48,840 bases of DNA from Alkalihalobacillus alcalophilus ATCC 27647 = CGMCC 1.3604 (GCF_000292245.2 NZ_ALPT02000033.1:1-48840), one strand, 5' to 3'; counted from the first letter of the stretch, positions 7,803-16,716 are shown. Translations and numbers: made by a program. The notes: a model not told the origin generated them from the letters alone.

Positions 7803-8744
7803 CTAATTAGCTAATTTCCTGGCTAAAAAAGCTTTAAAGTTTTTTGCGGCTAACCCATTTAAAAAATCATCAGAAAAATAATTGGAAAGCTCTGAAAATA
7901 AAGAAGGGTATTGTCCAGAGTGTTCTACTCCATCAATAACGGAGTCAATTCCATCAAAGTCGGAACCAATGCCAATATGACCTCCTGCCCCTAACAGGCA
8001 AAAATGTTCAATATGTCGAACTAAATCTGAAACCGTTGCCTTTTTTGTCCCATTTAAAAATACTGGATAAAGTACAAGGCCGATATAGCCTCCTTTTTGA
8101 ACAATTGCTTTAATTTGACTATCCGTTAAATTTCTCGGGTGCTGACAAATGCTTTTGGCATTGGAATGGCTAGCAATTGGAAACGTTGAAAGTTCAAGCA
8201 CATCCCAAAAACCAGCTTCACTTAAATGCGACACATCCGTTAAAACAGAGTATTGATTATTTCTAGTAACGATCGCCTTCCCTAATTCGGTCAAACCAGC
8301 CCCCCGCGGTTCCCCGACACCGTCACCACATAAATTCGCTCCATTCCAAGTTATTCCGATTGAAAGAACACCCAGCTGATATAAAAGTGAGAGCTTCGTT
8401 TGGTCATTTCCAATTGCATCGAGCCCTTCAAGAGCTAAAACCGCCCCAATTTCACCTTCTCGTAATTGTTCTACTTGATGCCAATTTTTAATATGTTTCA
8501 TGTTTGGATTAGGTTTTAAGACTCTTTCATAAAAAGCTTCAACCTGCTCTAACACATTTTGAAACTTTTGATTTTGTTCAATTTCCGGTTCAACAAAAAT
8601 GGCAAAAAATTGGACCTTCACTTCGCCTTTTTTTAAATTCAGATAGTTTGCTTGAATGTTTTTATCATCATAAAAAGTCCTTTTTTTATCCTTAATGAGC
8701 TTTAACAAAACGTCACAATGAGAATCAATTAAATTTATACTCAA
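7803..8744 (-). CDS. membrane-type dipeptidase, peptidase family M19
   Basis: 313-residue zinc dipeptidase. The metal motif HCD is at residues 9-11 (IDSHCDVL), the bridging glutamate in LALEGLDAIG, a histidine in VSHLS, ASHSNAKSICQHPRNLTD is the family signature and GIGSDFDG carries the final aspartate. These enzymes cleave dipeptides, including D-residue and dehydro types. There is no signal peptide, so it should act in the cytoplasm, as bacterial homologues do. It stands alone, divergent from the Hsp20 gene. Confidence 0.9.
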   Translation of the reverse strand: MSINLIDSHCDVLLKLIKDKKRTFYDDKNIQANYLNLKKGEVKVQFFAIFVEPEIEQNQKFQNVLEQVEAFYERVLKPNPNMKHIKNWHQVEQLREGEIGAVLALEGLDAIGNDQTKLSLLYQLGVLSIGITWNGANLCGDGVGEPRGAGLTELGKAIVTRNNQYSVLTDVSHLSEAGFWDVLELSTFPIASHSNAKSICQHPRNLTDSQIKAIVQKGGYIGLVLYPVFLNGTKKATVSDLVRHIEHFCLLGAGGHIGIGSDFDGIDSVIDGVEHSGQYPSLFSELSNYFSDDFLNGLAAKNFKAFLARKLAN

Positions 8745-8836
8745 TGGCCCACACTCCTTATCCGCGAATTAATCACTTTATCTCGCTTTCTAACATATGA
8801 ATAACAAAAAGAAAATATTAAATGGAGGTTAAAACA

Positions 8837-9268
8837 ATGACTGATCAAAAACAACCTAAAAAAGCAAGACATGGGTTCCAACATATGATGCAGTCAATTG
8901 ATGAATTCTTTTCACGTTCACTAGATTCCTTCCCAAATCAACCTTTATTTGTCTCTCCGATTCCAATTCGAGTAGCCGAGCTAACGGACGGATTTTATAT
9001 AACAGCTCAATTAGCAGGCGTTAGTAAAAAACAAATCGAATTAAATGTATATCATCAGGCTGTGCAAATTATTATTCATGATAACGAAGAAACGGAGATT
9101 ATAGACAAAACAAACAAGGAACAATTGATTCGTTCAAAACATGAAAGGCTTGAGCGAACGATTCGCGTCCCTTTTCTTATTGATTATAACAAGGTTGAGG
9201 CAAGTTTTCATAATGGATTATTAGAAGTTAAACTACAGGAAAAACAGAAAACGATCAATTTGGAATAA
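8837..9268 (+). CDS. small heat-shock protein, Hsp20/alpha-crystallin family
   Basis: 143 residues. ATG 8837 follows GGAGG (8824-8828); an upstream ATG at 8822 overlaps that site. The alpha-crystallin domain spans about residues 45-143, with the end motif HNGLLEVKL. The usual C-terminal I-x-I/V anchor is weak (KTINLE end), so oligomer form is uncertain. It acts as an ATP-independent holdase. The Pro-rich gene at 9283 follows by 14 bases with its own GGAG, so the two form an operon; the pairing recalls spore-coat-associated Hsp20 proteins such as CotM, but I cannot decide that from sequence. Confidence 0.85.
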   Translation: MTDQKQPKKARHGFQHMMQSIDEFFSRSLDSFPNQPLFVSPIPIRVAELTDGFYITAQLAGVSKKQIELNVYHQAVQIIIHDNEETEIIDKTNKEQLIRSKHERLERTIRVPFLIDYNKVEASFHNGLLEVKLQEKQKTINLE

Positions 9269-9282
9269 AGGAGAAAACATGT

Positions 9283-9762
9283 ATGTATTATATGAATCCA
9301 AATCAGCATATAAGGCATCCTTATCCACAGCAAGCCACCCCATTTCCACATCCTAGTCAACCTAATCAAATGATGCCTCATTATCAGCATAGACCCCAAA
9401 CAGCTCCCTATCCTTATCCGCCGAACCAACCATTCCCTCTGGATAGAAATCCACAAGGAATAGGTCCGCTACCAATGATAGGTGGTCAAAGTAATCCGAA
9501 CTTACAAACACCTAATCCATACGGTCAGCCAAAACCAAAGCAGCCTAAAGGGTTCAAACTCGGATTACCGAAAAGAAATCAACAACAAAAAGAAGGAAAT
9601 TTACAAGTTAAATCCCCTTCTTTTCTAAGGCAGGCTTTTACGAGTCATGACGGAAAATTTGATTTAGGTCAAACGATCCAAACGGTTGAACAAGTCACAA
9701 AAGCAGTGAGTGAAATGTCCCCGATCGTCCAACAAGTAAGCTCCTTGTTTAACAAAAAATAA
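9283..9762 (+). CDS. YppG-like proline-rich protein
   Basis: 159 residues. The first 90 are rich in Pro, Gln, His, Asn and Tyr (HPYPQQ, PYPYPPNQP) and look disordered. The C-terminus is conserved-looking: SFLRQAFTSHDGKFDLGQTIQTVEQVTKAVSEMSPIVQQVSSLF, which fits the Bacillus YppG family (a Pro-rich head with a short helical tail). Spore-formers carry several such proteins, and a coat or cortex role is possible but not shown. Second gene of the hsp20 unit; a hairpin follows the stop. Confidence 0.65.
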   Translation: MYYMNPNQHIRHPYPQQATPFPHPSQPNQMMPHYQHRPQTAPYPYPPNQPFPLDRNPQGIGPLPMIGGQSNPNLQTPNPYGQPKPKQPKGFKLGLPKRNQQQKEGNLQVKSPSFLRQAFTSHDGKFDLGQTIQTVEQVTKAVSEMSPIVQQVSSLFNKK

Positions 9763-9772
9763 ATGCAGAGTT

Positions 9773-9818
9773 AGCTGCTCTTATTGTTAGGACATTTGCT
9801 TAAGAGCAGCTGCTTTCT
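9773..9818 (+). terminator. terminator overlapping the 3' end of the convergent MFS gene
   Basis: AGCTGCTCTTA / TAAGAGCAGCT stem followed by GCTTTCTTTTT on the plus strand. The right arm lies inside the last codons of the opposing transporter gene (stop at 9787). Confidence 0.75.
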
Positions 9819-10977
9819 TTTTATCAACAGAATAATAGACCGTAAAGAGAACCATCCCAATAAAAGCACTAATTCCCATTACAAAGTACATGGCAGAAAC
9901 ACCAATTAAATCGATAATGGCTCCTCCAATTAACGATCCAATAATCCCTGATAAAGCAAAAAAAGTTGTAATAAATAATACATGCCCTGTTGCCTGAAGG
10001 TGATCAGGAAACATTTTACTTACATACTGAATGGACGTAATATAAACAATCCCAAATGAAAAACCATGCAAAACTTGTAACGGCATAACAAACCATGGAT
10101 TTGTAAAGAAACTCATTAAGAGCCAACGAATCACAAAAATAAATGCAGCAACAATGATTAATTTCAGCGGTTCAATGTCTTTAAACCATTTCATACTTAA
10201 AGCAAATACAAATGCCTCGGCGACAACACCGATAAACCAAGCCCAGCCGATCATCGACTCTGGGCCCCCAAGTTCGACGATATAAATGCCTAAATAGCTA
10301 TCATTAGCCCGGTGTGGAATTGAGATAAATAAAATACATGCTAAAAACAAACCAAGCCGTACATTTAAACCACTTTGAATCGCATGAACGATTGTTACCG
10401 CTTTAGTTGAACCAGGAACATCTGAAACGAAACAAGCGCATATAAAAGCAAGAGAAGCCATAAAGACAAGTGGTAATACAAAATGTTCCACTCCAATAGC
10501 GGTTAATAAATAACCCGTTACAAGAGAGGTAAAGGCAAAACCAATCGAACCCCACATTCGGATTTGACCAAAATTTAAGCTGCGATAATTAGCCGTTTTT
10601 TGAGCTAAGCTATCCCCTAACGCTGTAACAGGTGCTAAAAAGATAAAAAGAATAAACATAACAAACAAATATTGAGTAAATCCGCTCGCAACATAATACA
10701 TCGTTGCCGTGACAATTAAGCCAATTAAAGCAATCATTAATATTTTATGTATCGTTTTATACTTATCACTTAAAAAACCCCAAACCGGTTGAGCTAACAG
10801 CATTGCGAACGGACCAATAGCCATTAACATACCAACCTCGCTGCCCGATAGCCCTTCTTCACGATAAAAAACGGATAAGTAACTAATAATGACCGTATTT
10901 GCTGAATAAGCAAAAAATAAATAAGCGATTAATCGAGAAACCGCCTTTTGATTCCGATCTTTTTCTTGTAAAACCAC
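9787..10977 (-). CDS. MFS transporter (LacY/nucleoside-symporter-like group)
   Basis: 396 residues with about 12 hydrophobic segments and the loop 2-3 motif GFLSDKYKTIHK typical of the major facilitator superfamily. N-terminal pattern (YFFAYS... SYLSVFYREEGLSGSEVG) and overall size suggest the MFS_1-like/phenylpropionate-type group found in Bacillus, which exchanges or takes up small solutes with protons. Start GTG 10977 lies behind AAGGGG. Substrate not predictable. Monocistronic; converges on the YppG-like gene. Confidence 0.85.
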   Translation of the reverse strand: MVLQEKDRNQKAVSRLIAYLFFAYSANTVIISYLSVFYREEGLSGSEVGMLMAIGPFAMLLAQPVWGFLSDKYKTIHKILMIALIGLIVTATMYYVASGFTQYLFVMFILFIFLAPVTALGDSLAQKTANYRSLNFGQIRMWGSIGFAFTSLVTGYLLTAIGVEHFVLPLVFMASLAFICACFVSDVPGSTKAVTIVHAIQSGLNVRLGLFLACILFISIPHRANDSYLGIYIVELGGPESMIGWAWFIGVVAEAFVFALSMKWFKDIEPLKLIIVAAFIFVIRWLLMSFFTNPWFVMPLQVLHGFSFGIVYITSIQYVSKMFPDHLQATGHVLFITTFFALSGIIGSLIGGAIIDLIGVSAMYFVMGISAFIGMVLFTVYYSVDKKKAAALKQMS

Positions 10978-11016
10978 TCAAAAGTCCCCTTCCAATCCAA
11001 CAAATAAATAGAACGG

Positions 11017-11041
11017 ACCTCAAACTCTTCATGAGTTGAGG
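11017..11041. terminator. hairpin between MFS and ykuI-like genes
   Basis: CCTCAAACTC / GAGTTGAGG stem with a short loop, 12 bases after the ykuI-like stop. A T7 run follows on the plus strand, but the minus-strand tail (TCCGTTCTATTTATT) is weaker, so termination of the minus-strand gene is probable rather than clear. Confidence 0.5.
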
Positions 11042-11052
11042 CTCTCGTTTTT

Positions 11053-12270
11053 TTACAATAAACCATCTTGTTCAAACAAATAATCATACGGAATATCTAA
11101 AAATAAATATAATGAGTCTGAAATTGGATATGAGTACGTACGTATCCGCTCATCTCGATCAATATCTGTATATAAATCAGATAATAACCCTTTTTTCTCA
11201 ATGTTCATCCGAACGATGTTTTCTAAAAAATAAGGGCGCCAGCTCCAGTTTTTGTTACGCCCCTCTAGATGGAGCTCCCATTTTCCCAGCTCATTTTTTT
11301 CGGCATTAGCAGTTTGTTGAAAACCATCCTGATTACAAATATACACCCGGAAGACAAAATCATGACAATCAGCGGCCACTTTTAAAATAAACTGATCCAA
11401 ATGCTCCATGTCTTGAATTTCCTTGACCGAATGTTTCATTTTTTGACTTATTAAATTTAATAATTGAATTTGAGCTTCCACTTTTCGACGTTCAAAAGTA
11501 ATAAAATGCTGGAATTCCTTTTGTATTTTCTCTTTGCAATAATCTAAAGAAATAAATTGACGAGTGGCTTGGATTAGGTAATCCCCTTGGTAATAACGGC
11601 CACCGTTACGCCAAGCATAATTTAATTGATTAAAACCAGTAATCCCTTCAAATAATAAAGTTGCCCCTATTTTTCGTGAGAGCATCGAAATCGAATGGTG
11701 AACTTCTCGATACAAATGTGGCAAAGAATCTTCTTCTAAAAAAGCGACATTCACTTTGACAATATTAGGTTTTAACAAAGCCAAGTTATCTAAATTAGAC
11801 GACTTAAAACCAATATTATTAACAGCGATTTGAATACCCGTACTTTGAATATACGCTAATAAGTGCTTAAACTCATCAGCTTGATTGGATATGAGCTGCT
11901 CATCTAACTGAAGGACAATGTGTTTTTTTAAATCTTCGTCACCTTGAACCGACTCAATTCGCTTGATTAAGGTTTCACCATTGTCTTGTAAAAGTAAATT
12001 TGCATCGTAATTAAAAAATAAGTATACTTTTTGCCCGACTTGTTGAAAATGTTCAATCGCGGTTTCTTGCACATAGTCCTCTAACTCTAGTCGGTATTCA
12101 TCTGGGATTGTACGATCTCGGAAAAACCAGCCTAAGCTTTTATTTCCCTCTTCCGTTAGAATATGAGCTAACACTTCATAGCCGATCACTAATTGTTTAT
12201 CTGCACTAATAATTGGTTGATAGTATGGAATGATTTTATCTTTATTCATCATGACATCTAACGGGTCCAT
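11053..12270 (-). CDS. ykuI: YkuI-like degenerate EAL protein, probable c-di-GMP receptor
   Basis: 405 residues; whole-length resemblance to B. subtilis YkuI: EAL domain (about 1-250), linking helix, then a PAS/Cache-like C-terminal domain (NWSWRPYFLENI and YLFLDIPYDYLFEQDGLL are hallmarks). ATG 12270 (MDPLDV) lies seven bases after GGGAGG. The key EAL positions are: Glu32 (YEVL) kept, Asn87 kept, Gln121 where active enzymes have the Glu of LEITE, Asn151-Asn152 for the DDFG Asp pair, Lys172 kept but Asn174 for the Asp of KID, Glu208 and Gln228 kept. Metal binding and hydrolysis should be lost, while much of the ligand pocket stays, so it is more likely a sensor than a phosphodiesterase. Confidence 0.92.
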   Translation of the reverse strand: MDPLDVMMNKDKIIPYYQPIISADKQLVIGYEVLAHILTEEGNKSLGWFFRDRTIPDEYRLELEDYVQETAIEHFQQVGQKVYLFFNYDANLLLQDNGETLIKRIESVQGDEDLKKHIVLQLDEQLISNQADEFKHLLAYIQSTGIQIAVNNIGFKSSNLDNLALLKPNIVKVNVAFLEEDSLPHLYREVHHSISMLSRKIGATLLFEGITGFNQLNYAWRNGGRYYQGDYLIQATRQFISLDYCKEKIQKEFQHFITFERRKVEAQIQLLNLISQKMKHSVKEIQDMEHLDQFILKVAADCHDFVFRVYICNQDGFQQTANAEKNELGKWELHLEGRNKNWSWRPYFLENIVRMNIEKKGLLSDLYTDIDRDERIRTYSYPISDSLYLFLDIPYDYLFEQDGLL

Positions 12271-12347
12271 CACTTTTCCTCCCTCAAAAACCATTACATC
12301 CCATTATAGCATATTGAAGGAGTTAAGATTCTCATGACAACTAAAAT

Positions 12348-12382
12348 AAACCAATTCTAAATATAACAGTGAATTGGTTTTT
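12348..12382 (-). terminator. terminator of the alpha/beta hydrolase gene
   Basis: AACCAATTC / GAATTGGTT stem; the minus strand continues TTATTTTAG and the plus strand TTTAG. It touches the stop at 12381. Confidence 0.7.
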
Positions 12383-13229
12383 AGAGGACTACTTTATGTT
12401 GTTTTAAAAATTGAAAAATGTGCTTAATGACTTGCTTTGGCCTTTCTTCAGGTGTTAAGTGCCCCGTTTTCTTCAGACAATAAAACGTATTATTTGGAAT
12501 ATCACGTGCTAATTGTCGCCCTATTTTTAACGGAATAATACGGTCCTCATCCCCCCATAAAATTAAACACGGCTGTGTAATTTGCTGCAGCTGTTCTTTC
12601 GCTAAATCCCCTTCCCTGTCACGAATCAAATAAAGCATGGAACGGAAAAATTGTTTTTCTTGTAATGGACGACTATATTCTAAGACAACATCATGATTAA
12701 CGATATGCTGATTATAAACAACTTGCCGAATCGCCATTTCATAATCCTTTTTTTCAATCCACCATTTAACAAAGCGATCAGCAAATGGAAGATAACTCGC
12801 ATAATAGTAAGAACGTTTTACCTTTTTTAAATAACCTGAGCTATTTAATAAGACGATGGCTTTCACTAATTTTTTATCTTTTAAGGCTGTATAAAGAGAA
12901 ACTTGTCCCCCCATTGAATGTCCTATTAAAATCGCTTCACGTATCTTTAACAACTTCGTTAGTGCTAACACTAAATTAGCATAATTATCAAAGGAATATC
13001 GAAACCCTTTGCTTTTTCCACTCCTACCAAAACCAGGTAGATCGATTAATAAACAATCAAATTTCTTCACTAAATATGGCAACATTTTCCGATAACAATA
13101 AGAGGATGAAATAAAACCATGAATCAAAACTAAGACCGGTCGCGTTTTATGTGATTCAGAATAATAATACTCATAATACACGTCTGCTTCTAACAAAAAA
13201 ACCGTCTTTTTTTCCGTCACCAATGGCAT
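12381..13229 (-). CDS. alpha/beta-fold hydrolase
   Basis: 282 residues. LIHGF at 35-39 is the oxyanion region, GHSMGG holds the nucleophile Ser105, ILWGDEDRIIP the acid and KKTGHLTPEERP the histidine, so the triad is complete. ATG 13229 sits eight bases after AAAGGGG; earlier in-frame ATG and GTG codons are too close to that site. The family covers esterases, lipases, epoxide hydrolases and C-C hydrolases, so the substrate is open. No signal peptide. Own terminator; metA follows upstream on the same strand but behind its own hairpin. Confidence 0.85.
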   Translation of the reverse strand: MPLVTEKKTVFLLEADVYYEYYYSESHKTRPVLVLIHGFISSSYCYRKMLPYLVKKFDCLLIDLPGFGRSGKSKGFRYSFDNYANLVLALTKLLKIREAILIGHSMGGQVSLYTALKDKKLVKAIVLLNSSGYLKKVKRSYYYASYLPFADRFVKWWIEKKDYEMAIRQVVYNQHIVNHDVVLEYSRPLQEKQFFRSMLYLIRDREGDLAKEQLQQITQPCLILWGDEDRIIPLKIGRQLARDIPNNTFYCLKKTGHLTPEERPKQVIKHIFQFLKQHKVVL

Positions 13230-13323
13230 TGTCATCACCCCTTTTCCAAAATGAAGATTATTATCTAGTTTTACCTGGTTTCAACCAAATATGATGCACT
13301 CCATCAAAATTTCTTATCTAGAC

Positions 13324-13352
13324 AAAAAAACAGCGATGAGTTTCGCTGTTTT
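13324..13352 (-). terminator. terminator of metA
   Basis: AAACAGCGA / TTCGCTGTTT stem with T6 on the minus strand, 40 bases after the metA stop. Confidence 0.85.
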
Positions 13353-13391
13353 TAAACGATGGCCAAACACATGTCGGGCCTCGATAAAAAA

Positions 13392-14303
13392 TTAGATTGT
13401 AAAATCATATGGTGTCTCTTGATAAACATAATAGTTTAACCAATTGGAGAATAATAAGTTTGAGTGTGCTCTCCATTTTAATTTCGGGAGGGCGAGCTGA
13501 TTATCATCTGGAAAATAGTTGCGTGGCAATTGGATATTCAGACCTCTTGCCTTATCGCGCTCAAACTCTTGCTGTAACGTATCGGTATCATACTCAGAAT
13601 GACCAGTGACAAATATTTGTTTGCCATTTTTTGAAGCACATAAATATAACCCTGCTTCTTCAGAGATACTTAAAATTTGTAAGTCCGGGTGATTTTGTAT
13701 ATCTAATAAATTGACATCGGTATGTCTAGAATGAGGGGCTAGAAATTCATCATCAAAGCCTCTTAACAACTTCACCGTTGGCTCTAATACTTGATGGTTA
13801 AATACACCAAATACTTTTTTAGGAACCATCACTTTTTCAATCCCATAATGGTGATATAAGCCAGCCTGAGCCCCCCAACAAATATGTAAAGTTGATGTCA
13901 CATTATCTACACTCCAGTCCATGATCATTTGCAATTCAGGCCAATAATCAACCTCTTCGAATTGCAGTTTTTCGATCGGTGCACCTGTAATAATCATGCC
14001 ATCAAACTTTTGCATCTTCACCTCATCGATCGTTTTATAAAAAGCTTGTAGATGTTCAGATGATGTGTTTTTAGACTGATGGGTGTCAGGATGAATAAAA
14101 GAAATATCGACTTGAAGCGGTGTGTTCCCAAGTAGCCTTAAAAGCTGGGTTTCCGTTTGTTCTTTTAAAGGCATTAAGTTTAATATCAGAATTTTTAATG
14201 GCCGTATATCTTGCATGTACGCACGGCTCTCACCCATAACGAATATATTTTCTTGATTCAAAACTTCTTTTGCTGGTAAATGATCTGGAATTTTAATTGG
14301 CAT
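13392..14303 (-). CDS. metA: homoserine O-acetyltransferase MetA
   Basis: 303 residues of the MetA family, first committed step of methionine synthesis: acyl transfer to homoserine. Cys142 (ICWGAQAG) is the nucleophile, His235 and Glu237 (GHSEYD) complete the site. Residue 111 is Glu (TGAPIE), the residue linked in Bacillus-type MetA to acetyl-CoA use, where E. coli has Gly and uses succinyl-CoA; so the product is probably O-acetylhomoserine. RBS AAAGGAG precedes ATG 14303. No SAM riboswitch is visible in the 110 bases between its start and the insertion element at 14416, unlike the MetE-like gene at 36.7 kb. Confidence 0.95.
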   Translation of the reverse strand: MPIKIPDHLPAKEVLNQENIFVMGESRAYMQDIRPLKILILNLMPLKEQTETQLLRLLGNTPLQVDISFIHPDTHQSKNTSSEHLQAFYKTIDEVKMQKFDGMIITGAPIEKLQFEEVDYWPELQMIMDWSVDNVTSTLHICWGAQAGLYHHYGIEKVMVPKKVFGVFNHQVLEPTVKLLRGFDDEFLAPHSRHTDVNLLDIQNHPDLQILSISEEAGLYLCASKNGKQIFVTGHSEYDTDTLQQEFERDKARGLNIQLPRNYFPDDNQLALPKLKWRAHSNLLFSNWLNYYVYQETPYDFTI

Positions 14304-14372
14304 ACCGTCATACTCCTTTTACTCTCTAGTTTTTCTCTTTATTGTACATTCGAGCAGGAAAGTCCCTAGCTG

Positions 14373-14401
14373 TTGACACTCTCTTTAATATGTAGCATAA
14401 C
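14373..14401 (+). promoter_or_regulatory. possible promoter facing the insertion element
   Basis: TTGACA (14373-14378), 17-base spacer, CATAAC (14396-14401) on the plus strand. It points at the tnpB element and, beyond it, the RNase H-like gene, which may have used it before the insertion. Confidence 0.3.
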
Positions 14402-14415
14402 ACAAATCGAAATAC

Positions 14416-14600
14416 TTTGAACTACTCGCCACTTAGCTAACGCTTAAAGTGGGAGATTCTTGGGAACAGAGCGTACTTGCCAGCGGATTTCTTTGCCAAC
14501 AGAGGTTTCTCTTATGGACCAAGCTATCCCCGTCGATTCCTACGGTTCTATATGTTATTTAAGCCAAGTCGAGGGTTCTTACCCCTTCGGCTAGAATATT
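14416..14600 (-). ncRNA. candidate omega/reRNA of copy A
   Basis: Inferred from family knowledge: TnpB guide RNAs are transcribed across the tnpB 3' end and the right end, with the guide taken from the flank. Here the scaffold would be about 14600 down to 14416 (strong stem-loops present) and the guide would start GTATTTCGATTTGTG in the metA upstream region. No transcript evidence. Confidence 0.4.
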
Positions 14601-15692
14601 TTGGCTGGCATTGATATCTCGATCGTGATGTTTATGGCAAATAGGACACGTCCAATCCCTTATTTCAAGAGATTTCTTGCCCTCTTGATGTCCACATTCG
14701 GAACAGATTTGACTAGACGGAAACCACCTGCTTATTTTCACGATGGTTTTCCCGTACCATTTTGCTTTGTATTCTAATTTTGATACAAAGGCAGACCAGG
14801 ATACATCCGAGATGGATTTGGCTAATTTATGATTACGCAACATTCCTTTGGTGTTCAAATCTTCGATACAGATCACATCGTGGTTTTTGATGATGTCTGT
14901 ACTTAGTTTGTGAAGGAAATCGTCACGTTGATTCCTGACTCTTTCGTGCAATCTAGCCACTTTACGTTTTTGCTTCTGATAGTTTTGGGCATCAAATAGA
15001 TGAATCCCCTTATTTTTGGCCTGTAACGCACGTCTTGAAAGTTTTCGCTGTTCACGTTTTAATTTCTTTTCCATTTTGGCTGTGAACGTATGATTGTCCA
15101 TCTTGTGACCATCCGAAAAAACCGCAAAGTCCGTGATGCCTAAATCTATACCGATAGATGATTCCGTTTTCTTCAAGGGCTGTACATCTGTTTCGACTAG
15201 AATGGATACAAAGAACTTTCCGCTTGGATTTCGTCTGACTGTAGCGTTCAGAATACGCCCTTCAACCTCACGACTTTTGGCCAAGCGAACAAGACCCAGT
15301 TTCGGCAATTTGATTTTGTTGTCTACTATGGCCATGTTGCTATTTGTTTCTTTCGTGGTGTAGGATTGTACTTGATTCTTTTTAGATTTGAAGCGTGGCG
15401 CTTTATTTTGTTTCTTGAAGAATCGAGTATAGGAATCAGCAAGGTTTTTCAGGGAGGATTGAAGGGCAATGCTATCCACTTCTTTTAGCCATACGAATTC
15501 CTTTTTTAGTTGGGTTAATTCAGCCGAACAAGAAGAATACGTTAACCCTTTGCCTGTTTCTTTGTAGGTATCGTTCCATTGCCCTAAAAAGCGATTAAAT
15601 ACAAAACGAGAACAGCCGATGGTTTTGGCAATCAGGGTTTCTTGTTCTTTGCTTGGATAGATACAGAACTTATAGGCTTTCTTGACTAGCAC
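14559..15692 (-). CDS. tnpB: TnpB RNA-guided nuclease, copy A
   Basis: 377 residues. Helix-turn-helix-like N-terminal part (AYKFCIYPSKEQETLIAKTIG), then split RuvC: Asp183 (GIDLGITDFAV), Glu277 (CIEDLNTKGM), and the DRD motif at 357-359 (HHDRDINASQNI). The zinc finger has all four cysteines: C330, C333, C349, C352. All catalytic and metal residues are intact, so the protein could be active. TnpB cuts DNA matching its guide and so helps keep the element in place after excision. No clear ribosome site apart from GGGGGAGAG ahead of the start. Confidence 0.93.
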   Translation of the reverse strand: MLVKKAYKFCIYPSKEQETLIAKTIGCSRFVFNRFLGQWNDTYKETGKGLTYSSCSAELTQLKKEFVWLKEVDSIALQSSLKNLADSYTRFFKKQNKAPRFKSKKNQVQSYTTKETNSNMAIVDNKIKLPKLGLVRLAKSREVEGRILNATVRRNPSGKFFVSILVETDVQPLKKTESSIGIDLGITDFAVFSDGHKMDNHTFTAKMEKKLKREQRKLSRRALQAKNKGIHLFDAQNYQKQKRKVARLHERVRNQRDDFLHKLSTDIIKNHDVICIEDLNTKGMLRNHKLAKSISDVSWSAFVSKLEYKAKWYGKTIVKISRWFPSSQICSECGHQEGKKSLEIRDWTCPICHKHHDRDINASQNILAEGVRTLDLA

Positions 15693-15898
15693 GGCTCTCC
15701 CCCCTTAAAAAAACGAACTTTTGTTCTTATTTTATCATAGAAAGGAGCGTTTTGGCTACCACCAACCGACATTCATCTCCCACCTATCGTTGGGCTTTGC
15801 CCTTCTCACGATGGAGGAAGGAGTCTTCTGTCGGAAAACGATAAAGAACTAACTTGTCAACATTTAGATCGATTCATATTCACAAAGGAGGAACAAGA

Positions 15899-16567
15899 AT
15901 GAAGGTCCACGCCATTTGGTCTTATAAAATCGCTAAATCCAATCAAATATTCGAAATGACAAGTGCTGAAATGACATTACAGGAGGCTCTCATTTTAGCG
16001 GCCGACCTCGAAAAAACAGGCAGAGTCAAAACATTAGAATGGTACGATCAAGCTGGAACTTATTGGACAACTAAACAATTAGTCAAATTAAATAAAGAAA
16101 CAGAAACAGAGCCGCAAAACATTGTCGCCTACTTTGATGGTGGCTATGATGTAAACAGTAAAAGTAGCGGACTCGGTGTTGTCATTTATTATGAACAAAA
16201 CAAGAAGAAATGGCGGCTTAAAGCCAATCAACAAAACGAATTATTAGTAGACAATAATGAAGCCGAATATGCCGCCCTTTATTTTTTATTGGAACGTTTA
16301 GAACAGCTCGGTGTTCATTTTCAATCTGTACAAATTAACTCAGACTCCCTTGTTGTCATTAACCAGCTAACAGATGAATGGCCATGTTATGAAGAACATT
16401 ATCTTCCTTGGTATGAACGGATTAAAAAGAAGGAAGCGGCATTAGGGTTAACGATTCATTTTACCCAAATCAAACGGGAGCAAAATAAAGAAGCCGATCA
16501 ATTAGCCACTCAAGCCTTACAAGATATTTCTATTGAAAGCCACATTGAAAATCCACGACGGGATTAA
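15899..16567 (+). CDS. RNase H-like protein with N-terminal extension
   Basis: 222 residues; ATG 15899 lies behind AAAGGAGG (15884-15892). The C-terminal 140 residues form an RNase HI fold with the DEDD set: AYFDGGYD (first Asp), NNEAEYAAL (Glu), INSDSLVV (Asp), NKEADQLA (Asp). The first ~75 residues (WSYKIAKSNQIFEMTSAEMTLQEA ... EWYDQAGTYWT) are a separate small domain that does not match the hybrid-binding domain I know from long RNases HI. It may cleave RNA in RNA-DNA hybrids; activity is untested. The tnpB element sits directly upstream and may have separated it from its promoter. Confidence 0.85.
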   Translation: MKVHAIWSYKIAKSNQIFEMTSAEMTLQEALILAADLEKTGRVKTLEWYDQAGTYWTTKQLVKLNKETETEPQNIVAYFDGGYDVNSKSSGLGVVIYYEQNKKKWRLKANQQNELLVDNNEAEYAALYFLLERLEQLGVHFQSVQINSDSLVVINQLTDEWPCYEEHYLPWYERIKKKEAALGLTIHFTQIKREQNKEADQLATQALQDISIESHIENPRRD

Positions 16568-16716
16568 TAGAGGAATTTAAGTCAAAACCCAACTAATAAA
16601 ACGTTCTCGATTAGGAAGCGAAAAATGGTCATTATTAATATCAATCATCAATTGCGTATGAAGATAATAATTCAATAGTGATTGTCTGTCTTTAATTAAG
16701 TATTTTAGTGGGGGAC

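Larger units (their letters stand above)
14416..15845 (-). mobile_element. tnpB-only IS200/IS605-family element (IS1341-like), copy A
   Basis: Shares ends and about 95% of its protein with copy B at 45.2-46.6 kb. On the minus strand the left end begins about TTTATCGTTTTCCGACAG, has a GC-rich hairpin (GAAGGGCAAAGCCCAACG region), then tnpB, then a right-end palindrome (CCCACTTTAAGCG ... GTGGCGAGTAGTTCAAA). There are no terminal inverted repeats and no target duplication, as expected. No tnpA (Y1 transposase) is present here or in the other copies, so movement would need a transposase supplied elsewhere. Ends are set from the bases the two copies share and may be off by a few. Confidence 0.85.

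Noticed and set aside
15854..15882. Promoter TTGTCA-17-TATTCA ahead of the RNase H-like gene
   Set aside because: The transcript start would fall inside the ribosome site, and the -10 matches poorly.
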